Assembly: GCA_964247055.1 (NCBI GenBank)
Contig: OZ176054.1
Location: 1,674,001-1,738,000, forward strand
Reading direction: 5' to 3'
DNA: 64,000 bases
Source: Paragordius varius
Taxonomy: Eukaryota > Nematomorpha
The position numbers and the translations under genes were made by a program. Of this stretch, positions 12,424-24,648 are shown in pieces. Under the pieces are notes generated by a model, which did not search any database, was not told the origin of the DNA, and saw nothing but the letters and a program-made list of their open reading frames with translations. The first letter of the stretch is position 1. Each line of letters opens with the position of its first letter.

Positions 12424-15030
12424 TTATGATAACAAAGTTTTCAATATGGATGATACAACAGTAACATTTACACTGTTTCCCAATAGCGCATATCGTTGTC
12501 GTGTCGTTATTTGAGATGGAAATTCTAAAATAGCAAGAAATAAAAAATTAATTCAATTAATATCATAAATAAAGAGGATCAATTTATAATAAGCGAATAT
12601 TATGCATTAAACTAGAGTATTTTGCACTCATGACTTTGTGGGCTGTTATATTTTTAGCATTTTAATGTAAAACAATTATCTAATACTAAATTATCATATT
12701 AAATTTTTCATTTTAAACATACGAAAATTGAAGAGTGTACTAAAAACATCAATGCGGGCCGCACGGTGGACATCACTGCGTTAATATGTTTAAAATTTAT
12801 TATACTATAATATGCCAACCCAATTCAATCAATTTCTTTTAGATATTTTTATTTAGCATAATGTTCCCAAGTTTAGTTAAAGAAGAATGTTAAATTAAAC
12901 TAGAATTGGAGTTAATAATAAAACTAATAATATCTCAAAATTTTATATACTAACAACGTAAATATTTAATAAAACCGAATTTACAAAAATATTAATAAAA
13001 ATAATAAACAATTAAAGTTTAACCAAATGTTTCAGGGTATCCAAGTAAAGATAAAATTTCTTTCGGCGTAAAAAATCGAACATAAAAATCATGCCCATAT
13101 GAAACAAGTGATTTTGTTTTTTGTAAACTCAATAAATAAATGAGCATATTTCCAGGAGTGTCATTATCTAACTTTTCATGATCGATTTCAATTCCATGTT
13201 TGAATTTGTTAGAATCGTACATTAATAGCAAGGATCCGGTTCCTTTGAAATACCGACCATAGCTATAATATATGAGTTTATATGCATATATATATATTTA
13301 TATATATAGTTATTTTTTTGTATTTCAATATTAGACGTGGGTAATTGGATTTGATAGGGTACAATCAAAAATTTAAGAATGAAATAGTTAAAAATTTCAT
13401 GTAACTCTAAAAATAAAGTAGTTGACTAAGAAAACAACTCTTTCATTAATAAAATAACATATTTTATTATATTCGATTATACAAATTGCCCTTTTATATG
13501 TATTATTAGGATGATGTTTGAGCACATACGATTATCACTTCATGCAATCAATATAATGCATTCTTAATTTAAATTTTTAAAATTTTTGAAAAAAACAGAA
13601 TATGACGCATAAAATAATGGATGAGAATTAAAGGACAGGATTGGAACCGGAACCGTTTGTAGTTCCAGGTTTTCATAAAAATTTTGGTTCCGGTTCTATT
13701 AATTTTTTGGTGAAAAATTTCGGCTTTAAGTTTGAATTAACCAATAGTACACTTCATAAAATCGTGATAGTAATTATAATATTTTGATAATGCAACTTTT
13801 CTCTAAAAATTATAAAAAATAGTTTACTTTCATTTGAACGATAAAAAAATGATTAAAAAGAGGGGGGAAAAGCTTAAAATTGTAAAAAAATAAAAATGGA
13901 ACCGTAGATAGTTCCAAAACGGTTCCGAAAATAAACAAACGTTTTCGGTTCCAATCCCCGTTAAAAAATAAAGGAAAAGACAAATACACGCTCTTTGATT
14001 CAATAAAAAATAAAAATATATGAAAAATTTACAGTGGCATATGGCATAAGACAATATTAGTCCATAAAAGAATAAAAAATTGGTTTTTTTAAAAAAAACT
14101 TGTTTCTATATAGACATATCCATAATATCTCCCCTTGTTTTTAAATAAAACATTTTTTTTACTTCTTTTATCAACTAATTTTGTTTAATGCCATACGCTA
14201 CTGTATTTGCATTAGAAACAAAAACAAACTTTTTTGTAAAACAGCAACTGGATGTTGAATCCATGGACACAATATCAACAACGTTAATATTTTTTTCCAA
14301 AGTTTCCAGAGGTAATATGTAGCTATGATTTCTACATTTATCACCGACAAATAAATCTGTCTGCATGTATTTTCCTAACGAATGATAAGTTAAACAAATG
14401 GCCACGTTTGAATGGCTATTTGGAAAATTTTCAAATATTTTATTAAAATCTTTTTGAGCAACCATATAATATCTTAATCTTGAATTAGGTATTAAAAATT
14501 CTGAGGAATTAACCAAATTCTCCTAAAAAGAAATTCCTTATAATTATGTACCTTAAAAGTATATCCGCATTGTGACAATGTTTGAATCAATAAATTGTGT
14601 GCAAGTGATGATTCAAAACCTTTGACATTTTCAACAAATATATATTTTGGAGAAAATTTCAATCTATAAACCTTTATATTGTACTTGGGGAAAATGGACA
14701 ATATATGCTTCAAAGCTTCACACCTTTCATCCGTAACATCAAGATTTTTACCTTGGCGTGTAAAAGGTTGACATGGTGGACTCATCATAAGCAAATTTAT
14801 TTTCCACAAATCTATTTGATCGGCAGATAATTTCAAATAATTATTTAATTTCTTACCTGAATGTTATTTTCCATAATTATAGCGTTAGGAAAATTTTTTT
14901 GTGAAACAATGTTGGCCAAAGGATTTATATCTACAGTTATAAGCTTAAAGTCTTGCAAATTTTTGCTAAGTGCAAATACATTTCCACCAATTCCATTGAA
15001 AAGGGATAAAACTGTAAACTGTTCTACCAT
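12424..15030 (-). CDS. TRDMT1: DNMT2/TRDMT1, tRNA cytosine-5 methyltransferase, five exons
   Basis: Exons on the minus strand are 15030-14857, 14833-14552, 14522-14230, 13262-13024 and 12524-12424, giving 362 codons against 391 in the human enzyme. DNMT2 methylates C38 of tRNA-Asp and related tRNAs using S-adenosylmethionine. Family marks seen in order: the SAM-binding motif LFNGIGG near residue 11, the PCQ motif with its catalytic Cys at residue 79 (the same number as in human), ENV at 126-128, the DNMT2-specific CFT motif at 246-248, and QRYALLGNS near 339-347. The start ATG at 15030 aligns with the human start. Introns are 23, 29, 967 and 499 nt. All phases agree, and the short introns restore ungapped alignment to the human protein. 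The first intron is odd because it would end in TG, not AG. No cytosolic DNMT1/3-type domains are present. Confidence 0.95.
12633..12778. mobile_element. Right-end remnant of hAT-like family A
   Basis: Ends in GCGGGCCGCACGGTGGACAT then CACTG, matching the right terminus of family A. The left end is not preserved. It lies inside the last intron of DNMT2. Confidence 0.5.
13636..13960. mobile_element. hAT-like MITE, family D (CAGGATTGGAACCGG), inside a DNMT2 intron
   Basis: The left end CAGGATTGGAACCGGAACCG pairs with the right end CGGTTCCAATCCCCG. Flanks TTAAAGGA and TTAAAAAA agree at 6 of 8 bases, a possible decayed target duplication. The same family is better preserved at 17033-17635. Confidence 0.65.
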
Positions 15031-15123
15031 AGCACGTTATTTTTGTTACATACGATTGAACAACTGTTAACACTTGGATACAACACATTCATTTTAGTCC
15101 TTCGATTATTGGGGTAGTACCCA

Positions 15124-15625
15124 GGCCTGTTTAAAATTAAATTCTTGGAATCGAAACCATGGCAAAATTTTGCACTTATATAACATTAATAAACCGAAAT
15201 ATATAAAAAAAGTTTATTTAAAAATTCTTGATTTTACTTATTTTTAGCTAAGCCCCAAAGGTAAAAATTTAGTCAACGAGACATGTCTGCAATGGTAAAA
15301 TTGCAAAATATTACAAAATAAACCACTTTATCTATTTATGACAATGTTAATGTAATTTAAATAATAAATTTACTCTTATTTTACCTATAAAATTACATGA
15401 AGACGATATTTTGCAAAAATTTTGTAAAATAAAAATGTCGTCGAAGTAAGATGAAATTTTTTTAAAACAAAATTTTATTTAGATATTTTGGCTTATTTAT
15501 ATGATTTTTATTAGGATAGAAGGATAAATTTATATTGGGACCGTTTCCTTCAGTAATTTTTTAATACTAACTTTAATTAAGTCTGGGCTATTTAGATACC
15601 CCGATTTGAATCGAAGTGTTCAGGT
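15124..15625. repeat. Dispersed repeat family E, copy 1
   Basis: Begins with CCTGTTTAAAATTAAATTCT, has TTTTGCACTTATATAAC and AAGGTAAAAATTTAG blocks, and ends with GATACCCCGATTTGAATCGA. Blocks recur in the same order at about 48150-48590 and 55068-55825. It lies between DNMT2 and AMSH, and the surrounding 15031-18256 holds no other gene. Confidence 0.6.
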
Positions 15626-17032
15626 AAATATAATGTATAATAAAATTTTTATCAAATAATCCATACTTCTTTGCCTTTTTTGTCCTAGTGTACCTTTTGT
15701 AGTCGGTATTATATCCCAGAGCTCATGTAAACTACAGTTCTAAGAGTATTTTAGTAAAAAAAATTTTCAAACATTGTTCTCATGTCTTAGACAAAAGGCT
15801 TATATTTTATTAGTTTTTGAGTTGTGGAGTCTAAAATTGAAGTTCCATAACACAATTGAAAAAAATAGTTTATTTCAAAATAAAAATAAATCAAGTTTTT
15901 GATATAATATAGCCTAAAAGCTTTTTTAATTTAATTATTTACATTTCTAACCATACAATACATCAATTTGCCTGATGCAATAATATTTAAATAAATTTAT
16001 GAAAAAAGCGGGGAAAAAGTTTATAGCAATTTTTAACATGAATGTTAAAATTTTTGTATAATGCGCCTAAAAGGCAAAAGAAAGCATATGATTAAATTCG
16101 GATTAGTTTAAATACTTTTTAAGATATTCAAATTTCAAATCGCTCTCGAATTTAAACTACCCCAAAAGGCAAAGTGTTAATTTTATATACAGGTATAAGG
16201 AAAGGGTGTAATTGGTTTTTTTCGCTATTTTCAGAAGGAAAATCCTTGTCGTATTTTCACTGTCTTAAGATAAAAAAATTATCAGCACATCACAAAATAA
16301 AAAATACCGATGCTACACTACATTATTGAAATAGTCTTCATTTTTTATCCATCCACTCATAAATAAACAGAATTTTATTGGTGCTTTTAGGTTTCGAAGT
16401 CAAAAGAAAAGTATATCCATTTTAAATAATTGAACTATATATATAATACGCAAATTAGCGCACATTGCCCTAAAAATAATTTTTAACAATGCTAAATTTA
16501 GAAGTTTTAATTTTATATTATAAATTATATTTTGAAAGCAAGCTATAACTATATTCATAAGAAAGTTCTAAATTTTCACATCTTTGGAACAGGCTATTAT
16601 ATAAAAATCAGAGCCGAGATTATACAATAAGTTTGGTATAATATCTGAAAACAAATATAAATTTTCAATATCATTAAACTGGAAAATTTACTGTTGGAAT
16701 GTAAATGCATTCTAGAGTGTTTTATAGTATTTAATCCATACTTGCTGCTACGATTGCAAAAAATAGTAACACGGAAAAGGAGTTTGGAAGGATCAATAAT
16801 TTTACTTTAAACATATATATTTTTAATCATGAGAGTAGAAGGCTAAAGAGAGTATACAATATCTTAACTCGGTTTCGAATTGACAAGCCCCCAAAAATTA
16901 CAAAAGGGGGTAAATAATTTTTTTTAGCAATTTAAAATTCGACGAATTATTTTAACCAAATTTCTTTTTTTTCAGATTAAATGCTCTTTTTAACAATCAA
17001 ACTTTTAGAAACATAAATTTAAAACTATATGA

Positions 17033-17635
17033 CAGGGCTTGGAACCTAACCGGAACCAGCTCGGTTCCGGTTCCACTTTTATTATAAAAATTTTATTTTT
17101 TTATTTAAATTTGATTGTACCACTACATATTAAATACTTCAAATTTCAAACCTAAAACTAAATGCCTAATATTATATTAGTGATACTCTTTCTCAGTTTT
17201 GGGTGATTCGGCTGTTCTAAAAAAACTAATAGTCATTCAAGTTTATTTATCATACACATGTTAGTATATATTGGTCTCCGTTGAAAGGAGTTTTTTCACC
17301 CTTAATTTTATATAGAAAGACCAGAGAAGCAGTTTGACCATCCTTTTGCTTGGTGCAATACTTTTTAAATTAAATAAAGGATTTTTATATGCCATACTTA
17401 GTGTACACTCATTATATATCTTTGTACTTTTACATTTTCCTATTATATTTTTATAATTTGTTTCATTTATTATGCTACACCATGTTTCCTTTACTATACA
17501 TTTGGCAATTTATATATTTGTTAATATTTTTTGGATTATTATTATAATAGTAATTTTGTAAGAAAATTATAAAATCAAAAGTCAGGAACCGACTCGGTTC
17601 CGGTTCCACTTTTTTTGAACCGGTTCCAAACCCTG
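17033..17635. mobile_element. hAT-like MITE, family D, with near-exact target duplication
   Basis: The ends CAGGGCTTGGAACC and GGTTCCAAACCCTG are inverted repeats, followed inside by CTCGGTTCCGGTTCCACTTT on both sides. Flanking 8-mers CTATATGA and CTATGTGA differ at one base, as expected for an ageing hAT target duplication. Confidence 0.85.
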
Positions 17636-18256
17636 CTATGTGATATAAAAATTTTGTAACTTCAACAACAGTGGACTTTGTGTTTACATCCCTAATATAA
17701 AACTGAGCCCTATATTACTTTCGAATGGCAAAAGCTGTTGAGTTCCCTATATAAAAATATTGAAAAGAAAAAGAATCTTTTTGTCCCATCATTCGGTACA
17801 CTATCATTAATAAATCTATGAAATATATATATTTATTGAGATAAAAAGGCCATCATATTGCAATTTTGATGTTAAAAAGAGGTTTGGGTTATTTTGAAAA
17901 ATTTGGAGCAAAAGAAAATAATAGTTTTATATTCTTCTCATGTCCTCCACTACAACATCCAAATCCGGTTCCAAAGAAATATGCTTACATTCCTAACAAA
18001 TGTATAAAATACGGTAAAAATCAAAAGTATAAAGCAGCAATACTTATTGAAACCTTAATTAGTTGGAATATTACAGTGAAATAGAGAGTGTGTTACCAAT
18101 TCAAATATGTATTCCTAGCAACCGATAAGCTTTACAATAAATCAAGATTCAAATAAAATATTTCTGCCTTTTAGTTTTTACCCTTTGTGGTTATATAATT
18201 ACAATTATTATCGTATATACAAATAAATATTGTTTAAAAAAAAACGTGGAAAATAC

Positions 18257-20660
18257 CTCATATAAAGGGGGATTTTGTGAATGATAATGAAATCCCGTTT
18301 CGCGACAAGTTGCCAAAATATTGATTCCCAAATCGGGGGTCAATGTAAAATATTTTACCCTAAAAAATTAAGGTATATTATTTATTTAATAATTTAATTA
18401 TATATATCGAGAATAAAATATATTTATAAATGTGCTTTTTGAGTGATTTCATACATTAACAATAGCGTATGATATAAGACATATTTTGTCCATAATAAAA
18501 TATACAAATCTAATGTTTTGGGTAGGAATAAAATTATTTAATTTTAACCATTTGTTGTTTTTCACTCATATGCTACAGTATTGCCAATTGGCCAACATAA
18601 ATGTGCGCACTATATATACATGCATGCTTATATTTTTGTGCCACTTTATTATTTGAATCAAAACCGTTTTAATTTTTGTTAGAACGTTAGTTGAAACCGG
18701 ATTCTAAAACGATTCCGGTTTTCTGGTTGTTATAATACACACTGAATATAGATAACAAAATGTTAAAACGAGAGGTCTATAGCGCCGTTGTCCAACACAA
18801 TTGGCTGCATGGGCCACAATCACAAAATATATGGGCATTAACGAGTATTTTACTCAGATTTTAGATATAAGACTGAAATTACTGTTTATATTAACACATT
18901 TTTTGTTAGTTCTTTGCCAAAATTTAGAGAGAGAAAGATTAATTCAGAATGTTAGTTTAACAAAATCAATTTCAATAAGATTTCGTTAAATTATTTGATT
19001 CTCGCGAATTATTTTACAGGGACGACCCTGATCTACTAGAGTATATTGGGAAAAGGAAGGAAAAATGAAAAGGCTTACGATAATTATTTATTTGTTTGAT
19101 TTATAATATATTAGATACAAACCTTTATAAATTATTATATCAAGCTTTTTATCCATTGAATTTTTAATTCCATCAAACTAAGTACACTTTCAACAGCAAA
19201 TTCCAACAATTCTGCACAAGATGATGTAAATGCTAACTGTGAATCAAATCTTTTATTGCTGATCAAAATAAAAACTGCACAAAAAATCAAATTATTCTTA
19301 CAAAAACGATTATTGGAGCTCCAATTCAGGCTGATGGAATTAAAAATTCTAAAAGAGAAGAATTTCATATAATAATTTATCACATTTAATCATTGGTAAA
19401 ATTTGTATCTAATTTATTTAAAATTGCACTAAATAAATTAATAATCAATCTTATCCCTTTTTATAATTCCTTCTTTCAATATACTCGAAGATTGTGATAC
19501 TTCAAAATCATTATCATTATTCTAATTCTATACTATGTTATCAATAAGATATTTGGGTTGTTGCAAAGTAAACATCATACAAGAATTAACTTGGGAATTT
19601 TTATAAATTTTATTGGATCTCTGCATTTAAATTGACCGAACAACATTCTCTCTCTATAAAAATGCGTTTGGAGCTGTTAAATATGGTTTTTTCTTTCACA
19701 TATAGCATTTTAAAGGCTTTAGACAGGGTCATATTGGATATCCATTGTTTTCATGCAAACATCCAAGCACACCCCATTAAACTTTTTAATATCTAGCAAA
19801 GTTTTGTCATATCCTGAAATGGTCAATTCGAAACATTACATGTTAATTCCTCCAAACGATACATGTCAATTTATTGAATTTAAGAGTCCTTAACATTGGG
19901 TCGGTTCAACTCTTTCAATCAAATGTGAACAATTCATAACATCAATAAAATTGTAGGCAAGTATTTTAATCCTAGAGTTAAACCATGCCATTGTTTTGGG
20001 AAATTTGATCCATTGGAGACTGAATTTTGCAACATTTTTGTCCAAAACGTTAGGTATTAATATGCAAAAAGTTATGTAATAAATACCAAAATGGCGAGTT
20101 ATACCGATATAATGCAAGAATATTTCGATCTCCATTCTAGGGAATAATTTCTCACCTCTGGTCTCAGAATTATCTTCCGAAAGATAATATAATTTATAAT
20201 AAGGTCAATAGATGAAGTCAAATCTCAATAGTATTTTACATAAATTATCTGGAATGTAAGATCGTGGTTTATAAATTTTTTCATTTCCAAGATTTTTAAA
20301 TCCATTTTATTAAAGAAAAATATAAATTGAAATTTCTCAATTGGATCGATTTTTGTGTATAGTTTAATAAAAAAATTCAAAAATATAAAAATTGGAAAAA
20401 ATTAAAACTAGCCTGAGCTAGTCTCGTGCAGAGCAAAGTGAAATAATCCAGTATATACTATGTAGTTTTGGCAAAAAAAAATTCAACTAATGTTTCTAGT
20501 AACTATTTTAAACCTAATAATATTAGTAGATATTTTTAGAAACAAAAACTTTTTATTCAATCGATATGTACAATAAATACTAGGTAGTAGGTGCAAAATT
20601 ATTTTGTTCAATCGAACCTAAGTAAATATATTACCTAGTTTTAGCATTTAACCATCATAT

Positions 20661-20693
<33 letters not shown>

Positions 20694-23600
20694 ATTCAGG
20701 ATATAATTAAACAACCAAATAAAACTATATAATACCATAGCTCTCTTTATATTTATATTTACTTATTTTATATTTTATCGTTTTTTTCAAAGTAAATATT
20801 TATTAGAGAAAAAAAAGCCTTCTTACTGTTTATGTTTAGGGGCACAAACTATTGCAATGTATTCCGGTAACAGCTGTTGATTTGGGAATTGATTATGTAA
20901 ATCTACGCTTGAAAGAAAAGCCGTTTGTGAAGGATGTGTCTGTATGTTGCAAAACAAAAAAAATGAAATTATTATATATAATTCAGCAAAAATTATATAA
21001 ATTTATTATAATATAATATTTCGATTACTACAAGTAATCTTTGTCAAACGTAAAAATAAAATTAAAATATAAACTAAAATTAAATAATTTAAATTTTATT
21101 TTTACGTTTGACAAAGATTACTTGTAGTAATCGAAATATTATATTATAAATAATATTTATATAATTTTTGCTGAATTATTCCATATATAATAATACAATC
21201 ACACTTCAGCGTAAACAATATCCAAAAAGGAAATATTTGCTATATATTACCATTTACAATTCAAATTCACCCTTAACCAATTCAAATTCACCCCTCAAAT
21301 AAAAATTTTGTTTAAAATTTAAATAATATTGAAAAAATAATAAACTATGCCATAATGATATATTTCTCATTAATAATAAGTAATATTAGTTCGAAAACAC
21401 ATAATTTATTTTTAGGGTGAATTTGAATTGTTCGAGGGTCAATTTGAACTGTAAATGGTATATATAAGAGATTATAAGCTATTTTTTATTAATCATTTGC
21501 ACGCCATTTTCATATAACAAAATTATGAATAATATTAATTATTATTACTTTTAAACACGATTTGGGGTAAGAGTAGTATTTTTTGATAATAACCAATACT
21601 TAATTTGATATATAAAAGAGTTTAAGATATTACTAAAAATATGTCCATCGTTTTTTAGTGTTATTTTAATTTATTGCATGTGAATATTTATTGGTAAACA
21701 AAAATAAAATTATAATCCAATAATCCAAATAAAATATTATATTTAATATTCTACAGATTACTCTAAAATATTCGAAAAAAAAATTATTATTTTATTTTTT
21801 GCCTTTAGCTCATACAATAAGTTGGTTACCAAGTAGAATTGACTTTAAAGAAAGTTATTTAATTATTTTTTTTTCATTTTTCACAAAAAACATCCTTTAA
21901 TAGAAGAAAATTAAATTGTGATTTTAATCGCTGAGAGATTCTAAAATATAAGAGAAACATTTTAACAGGCAATATATAAAGCTTATTAGGTAAATAAGGG
22001 AATTCTAATCCATGGTTTTTAAAAAATTCCAATTATTTTTTTGATATACCATTTACAGCTCAAATCCCCCTTCGAACCTCTGAAATAAATTACGTGTTTT
22101 TAAATATATATAAAATTACCTAGGTTTTTTACGTTGTTTAATAATATTATACTGGAAGAAATAATAGCCTATCCTTAAACATATAATTCATGTTAATAAT
22201 GAGTTATATTAGCCCGAAAACAAATTTTTAGGTGAAAATGGTAATATTAATCTATGGCCCCTTTAAATTAAATTTAGAAATTACTGCCTCTTATATAAAA
22301 AAAAATACTTAAAAAAATTCAAAAAATAACGATCAAGTAATAATTTTATTACAAACATCAAAGTTTTTTTGTGCATTTATATTTATAATTTAAAAAATAT
22401 CATTTAAGCGAGAAGCGCGATAAGAAAAAAAATAATACATCAATATAATAAAATGGCAAAATAAAAATTAATAAATAATTATTTGTGTAATTAAACATAT
22501 TATTTTACATGGATCCATCCCAGCGTAAGCAGATTTTTCGATTCCTTAAAATATACCATTTCCTCTTCGTTTACGGCGGAAAAACTGTCAGATTTACCAG
22601 TTTGCTTCGGTATTACCAAATGCGTAACCGTAAAAATATTTTGGCACTAGGAAAAATTTTTTTAAAAATTTTACTTTTTTAAAAAATTGATTTTTTTGGG
22701 TTTTGGATTGCGATATGGTGATCAGAGCTATATATATTAATTGGTAATAAACCAATTATATAACATTTAAAACGAAATTAACTATATGGTTAAGGCAGGA
22801 AATCAAGCTTTTCAAAAAGTATGGTTGTCTTTGTATAAAAATATTTAATTCTGTTAAAACTCATTTTGTATATATATATATATATATTAACATTTAATTA
22901 TCACTGTCTAAAAACAAATACCATTTTTCAAATGATTTAAATTTAAACAGAAAATAATTGTGAAAGCAAAAAGCATGACAATACTTACCAATTTACCAAA
23001 AAGATGGCCCCCAGTTTCAATATTTTTATCGGTATTGGATTCGGCTAATGATAGAAAGATTGGGACCAAATTTTTAGGCACCAACATTTTACGCAATCTA
23101 CGGGTAAAGAAAATCAAATTTTTAAGCTGTAAAGTACAAGATTAAGTAGGAATTCTTAAAATAAAAAATCAAATTTGTACAAAAAAATCACAATTATTTT
23201 TGTATAATTAATTTGTTTTTTTATTTTTTAAACTAGTATGATTGTAACAATAATTTTCGTTATAAAACCGATTTCTTATGGACCATATTCAATCGTACTA
23301 AAAAATAAAATAAAATCAAGCGAAAACGCCGAAAATTATACTACATTTTACATAAACGCTATTAAAGTATCTAACCCATCAGTTGGTGAGGGGGTAGGTG
23401 ATTCTATTAAATTTTTAGGTTTCAGTTCACGAGAAGGTATATTGAGATTTTTAGCCTGCAGATTGCTTTCAGGAATTGAATCAGCATTAGAAGGATTAAT
23501 AATTTGATTTGAAGATTGTGGTGATTTGATAGGATGTTCATTATTGGCTAATATATATTTAAATTTAAAAACTATGAAAGAATTAGAAAATTAATTGGTA

Positions 23601-24229
23601 GTACACGCACTTTTATTGTCAAATCATGAGTGTGAAAAAAATATAGATGAAAAAATAATTTTATAATATATATACAATAACTGTTGCTGTATGCGGTTGA
23701 ATAATGATTTTCATTGGTATATAATGATTGATTAGGAGTCTTTGAGGTTACATTTTCATAAAATGATCGTCGTTTCAAATCGCGTTCACGTTCAATCTAA
23801 TTTTTACAATTTTATAAAAACCTGTTGATGAATTATGACTTCCTGTTCTTGAGCATATTTGTTCAGAATTTTAGTTTTTAAAATTTCGGCTCTCGGCAAA
23901 ACATCCTTAAGAGCCTATAAAAACAATTAAATATACTATTTAACGCACATTTTTTACAATATTTTTTTCAATGGTTGGAATATCTTTGTAGGAATGATGT
24001 TCAGGAATTTTTTCAAAAAATAAGCTAGATAATTGAGTAAAGTATACGTAATATATTTATAGTAAAGCATAAAGGCTTTCTCGACGTCCCCTTCTTTTTC
24101 ATATATTTCGGCCATTGAAAGCATCTCCGGACCGGACCGAAAATATTTTATCAGCGTAAATTGAGGTTGGATTTCAACTTCTTGAAAAAGTTGCCTAAGC
24201 CGATATTCTGGATTTAGTGGATCATCCAT
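18257..24229 (-). CDS. STAMBP: AMSH/STAMBP-like JAMM deubiquitinase, nine exons found, 3' end not located
   Basis: Exons are 24229-24048, 24024-23949, 23914-23822, 23796-23676, 23547-23376, 23097-22989, 22646-22509, 20939-20827 and 18359-18257, giving 369 codons (human about 424). AMSH removes K63-linked ubiquitin from cargo on endosomes with ESCRT-0/III. The first three exons encode the N-terminal helical USP8-dimer/MIT-like region (for example [15 protein letters not shown] and [14 protein letters not shown]). The JAMM core starts near residue 216 and carries its Glu in NIETGG, then [19 protein letters not shown], the zinc and catalytic His-x-His...Ser..Asp set, split by an intron between IH and TH. 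The last exon found keeps the AMSH zinc cluster CRETGFHYH and NPPLY. The usual final C-x-HV...DLR exon was not found. Read without splicing, the last exon runs 22 codons to a stop. The E4/E5 junction is the least certain. Confidence 0.92.
18782..19034. mobile_element. Degenerate hAT-like family A copy
   Basis: TTGTCCAACACAATTGGCTG at the left end matches family A with several differences. The right end near ACGACCCTG is diverged. It lies in AMSH intron 8. Confidence 0.5.
19135..20145 (-). other. Unidentified coding-like islands inside AMSH intron 8
   Basis: Two stretches on the minus strand look more like protein-coding DNA than the surrounding intron. One (20135-19890) begins after a possible acceptor and reads through [20 protein letters not shown] and LIERVEPTQ. 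The other (about 19346-19135) contains a possible 27-nt intron and then [21 protein letters not shown] do not recognise either. They might be a nested gene or a decayed transposon gene. Confidence 0.25.
20971..21193. mobile_element. Foldback (hairpin) element, about 100-bp arms, in AMSH intron 7
   Basis: The left arm from ATTCAGCAAAAATTATATAA through TTTCGATTACTACAAGTAAT is repeated in inverse almost perfectly as the right arm ending TTTTTGCTGAAT. The centre is a short A/T spacer. It could form a long hairpin in RNA or single-stranded DNA. It sits just upstream of the exon carrying the catalytic His. Confidence 0.85.
21248..21460. mobile_element. TA-flanked MITE, family F (TACCATTTACAATTCAAATT)
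   Basis: The left end TACCATTTACAATTCAAATT and the right end AATTTGAACTGTAAATGGTA are inverted repeats with TA at the outside. Subterminal CACCC blocks are repeated (TTCAAATTCACCC twice on the left). Other copies are at 5462-6120 and 22047-22243. Confidence 0.85.
22047..22243. mobile_element. Decayed MITE of family F
   Basis: The left end TACCATTTACAGCTCAAAT is clear. The right end is reduced to GGTGAAAATGGTA. It is in AMSH intron 7. Confidence 0.6.
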
Positions 24230-24286
24230 GCCAAAAACTATTTTGGAATATTTTTAAAAAAAATCATCATATTAACTTTTGAATGA
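24230..24286. promoter_or_regulatory. 57-bp head-to-head intergenic region, probable bidirectional promoter
   Basis: Only 57 bp separate the AMSH start codon (minus strand, 24229) from the start codon of the small plus-strand gene (24287). Both genes must be transcribed from here unless they have distant non-coding first exons or are trans-spliced. The interval is almost entirely A/T with a TATTTTTAAAAA run, but no recognised promoter element can be assigned with confidence. Confidence 0.5.
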
Positions 24287-24646
24287 ATGACAACCCAACT
24301 CCCTAAACCATTTAAAATTCCATCTACATCTTCCTCAACATTAAATTCTAATAATTTAGAACCAAATACACCAACTAATAACGTGAGAAAGTGTTTGTTC
24401 AAATCCCCAACAAGTTAATCGTTTATTTATTTTTTACAGATATAAAAATTGTCAATCAAGAAGCCGACAAAGCAGTAATTGAAAGATTTATTAAAAGTAT
24501 TTTTTTATTTATTATCTAAAGATCGTACAAATAAAAACGTGAAATTAGTAAAACAGGCTATTGAATCATTAGCTGAAGACGATTGGTTATATACACCGAC
24601 TCAAAAAATATCGCAACCCTTAATTCATAACCAGTTCAAATTTTAA
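24287..24646 (+). CDS. Small 95-aa protein, weakly ANAPC16-like, three exons
   Basis: Exons are 24287-24392, 24440-24496 and 24522-24646, joined by a 47-nt intron (GTTTGT donor) and a 25-nt intron; phases agree. The N-terminal third is Ser/Thr/Asn/Pro-rich and looks disordered. The rest is helical and charged and includes KLVKQAIESLAEDDWLYTP. That segment loosely resembles the C-terminal helix of the anaphase-promoting complex subunit 16, which ends in a similar Leu-rich helix, E-x-D/E-W, then Pro. The match is short and I treat it as a suggestion only. The ATG at 24287 opens the longest frame; an ATG four bases earlier is in another frame and stops after seven codons. The stop codon lies two bases before the RCL1 start, so the two probably share a transcript. 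Confidence 0.6.
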
Positions 24647-24648
24647 TT

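Noticed and set aside
12830-12885. Possible DNMT2 terminal exon reading KLGNIML
   Set aside because: A far better terminal exon with QRYALLGNSVNV and correct phase lies at 12424-12524.
17710-17754. Possible last AMSH exon (minus strand, acceptor then FCHSKVI)
   Set aside because: Lacks the HV...DLR pattern and matches only by chance-level residues.
17869-18084. 72-codon plus-strand frame with a Cys/Pro-rich middle
   Set aside because: No recognised family or splice partner; downstream of AMSH exon 9 on the opposite strand.
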